A DNA stretch of 64,000 nt from JBQTHD01 sp052390275 (GTDB taxonomy: Bacteria > Actinomycetota > Acidimicrobiia > Acidimicrobiales > AC-14), in contig JBQTHD010000022.1 of NCBI GenBank assembly GCA_052390275.1, positions 1 to 64,000 on the forward strand. Reading direction: 5' to 3'. A program made the position numbers and the translations under genes. The notes under the pieces are model-generated. The model ran no database searches, had not been told where the DNA came from, and was given only the letters and a program-made list of their open reading frames with translations. Position 1 is the stretch's first letter, and the number at the start of each line of letters is the position of its first letter. Of the stretch, positions 63,171-64,000 are shown in pieces.

Positions 63171-64000
63171 GTGGTGAGTGACGTGGTCCGGGAGATGACC
63201 TGGCGGGGAATGGTCCACCAGTTGACCGACGAGGATCTGCCGGCCCGCTTGGCGGAGTCCTCCCAGTCGGTCTACGTCGGCTTCGACGCCACCGCCGACA
63301 GCCTCCACGTGGGCCACCTGGTCGGCTTGGTCGCCCTTCGCCGACTGGCTGGGGCCGGCCACCGACCGATCGCCCTCCTGGGCGGTGGAACCAGCCTGAT
63401 CGGGGATCCCAGCTTCCGGGCCGATGAGCGTCCGATGCTCAGCGTGGCCGAGATCGAGGCCAACGCCGCGGGGATCCGCCACCAGATCGAGGCCCTGATC
63501 GACGTCGGGGTCGGTTGCGGTGTCGTTGTGGACAACGCCACCTGGCTCAGTTCCCTGGGGATGATCGAGTTCCTTCGAGACGTCGGCAGCCATTTCACGG
63601 TGAACGCCATGCTCACCCGGGACTCCGTCAAGGATCGCCTCACCGGTCGTGCGCAGGGCCTGTCGTTTACCGAGTTCAGTTACTCGCTACTCCAGGCTTA
63701 CGACTTCCTCCATCTCCATGATCGGTTCGGATGCCGATTTCAGATGGGTGGCAGTGATCAGTGGTCCAACATCACCGCCGGGACAGACCTCATCCGGCGA
63801 TCTCGGCAGTCCCGGGCCTACGGGCTGACGTGGCCGCTGCTCACCCGGGCCGACGGCAGCAAGTTCGGCAAGACGACCGGTAACGGCCCGGCGGCCAACG
63901 TCTGGCTGGACCGGAGTCGCACTTCCCCCTTCGCCTTCTGGCAGTTCTGGTTCCGTACGGCCGATGCCGACGTCGTCCGACTCCTGCGCCTGCTGACCGA
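63171..64000 (+). CDS. tyrS: Tyrosyl-tRNA synthetase, 3' end outside the window
   Basis: Class I synthetase; 276 codons are visible before the right edge. SVYVGFDATADSLHVGHLVGLVALRRLAGAGHRPIALLGGGTSLIGDPSFRADER contains the HIGH-type motif as HVGH. FTEFSYSLLQAYDFLHLHDRFGCRFQMGGSDQWSNITAGTDLIRR is the tyrosine-binding pocket (YxxLQAYD, GGSDQW), and SKFGKTTGN is the KMSKS-type loop in the KFGKT form of the bacterial TyrRS main group. The GTG at 63171 (another GTG follows directly) has a -10 element 8 nt upstream. The C-terminal S4 domain should lie beyond the window. Confidence 0.96.
   Translation, partial: MVSDVVREMTWRGMVHQLTDEDLPARLAESSQSVYVGFDATADSLHVGHLVGLVALRRLAGAGHRPIALLGGGTSLIGDPSFRADERPMLSVAEIEANAAGIRHQIEALIDVGVGCGVVVDNATWLSSLGMIEFLRDVGSHFTVNAMLTRDSVKDRLTGRAQGLSFTEFSYSLLQAYDFLHLHDRFGCRFQMGGSDQWSNITAGTDLIRRSRQSRAYGLTWPLLTRADGSKFGKTTGNGPAANVWLDRSRTSPFAFWQFWFRTADADVVRLLRLLT

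Overview
The window is a dense, GC-rich bacterial chromosome segment (guanine/cytosine-heavy third positions, many GTG starts, ATGA/GTGA gene overlaps). Gene order points to an actinobacterium, most likely of the Acidimicrobiia type: infC-rpmI-rplT-trmH-pheST, argCJBDFRGH-mpg-tyrS and a GGDEF-galU-moeA-moaA-moaC-membrane-protein run all resemble mycobacterial/actinobacterial synteny. The taxonomic call is an inference; no rRNA is present.

Layout. 1-3.6 kb: the tail of a Thr/Pro/Lys-repeat membrane protein that starts before the window, a secreted NTR/TIMP-like protein and def. 3.7-9.5 kb: one tightly overlapping operon fmt-mog-ribD-ribE-ribBA-ribH-hisG (initiator tRNA formylation, molybdopterin step, complete riboflavin pathway to lumazine, histidine entry enzyme). 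9.6-17.2 kb: a DUF1844-type gene diverging from infC-rpmI-rplT, whose leader carries a strong terminator hairpin, followed by trmH, an orphan PAS histidine kinase and pheS-pheT. 17.2-21.9 kb: an accessory island ending at tRNA-Ala(CGC): PIN toxin remnants and an intact VapC, a truncated K+ channel, a truncated IS3-type element, a zinc-ribbon membrane protein, a superinfection-immunity-like protein and a frameshifted tyrosine integrase.

22-31 kb: minus-strand run diguanylate cyclase-galU-moeA-moaA-moaC-membrane protein-translin-like; then divergent fmdB, mtnP, a SAF/CpaB-like protein and convergent uppP. 31-37.9 kb: tldD-pmbA, tRNA-Arg(CCT), a HTH/PIN toxin-antitoxin pair, an aldo-keto reductase, and a phosphoribosyltransferase pair. 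38-45.4 kb: DoxX, APC permease, SRAP, then ffh-rpsP-khpA-rimM, which runs directly into an S9 peptidase instead of trmD-rplS. 45.4-52.5 kb: cell-surface/secreted functions (subtilase with DNRLRE-like domain, RTX-like secreted protein, geranylgeranyl-reductase-type flavoprotein, VanW-like protein). 52.6-64 kb: gmd, a 32-residue membrane peptide missed by length filters, the arginine biosynthesis operon argCJBDFRGH preceded by a clear ARG box, a 3-methyladenine glycosylase and tyrS cut by the right edge.

Two sequence-level themes stand out. First, many genes without Shine-Dalgarno sequences have a TANNNT -10 element 6-9 nt before the start codon, so leaderless transcription looks common and it helps fix start codons (def, tldD, fmdB, ffh, gmd, argC, tyrS and others). 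Second, several conserved enzymes carry Gly/Pro/Ser-rich low-complexity insertions in surface loops (RibH, aldo-keto reductase, diguanylate cyclase, TldD, the flavoprotein). The pheST and arg blocks, which are neighbours in mycobacteria, are separated here by about 36.7 kb that includes both the mobile island and essential genes.
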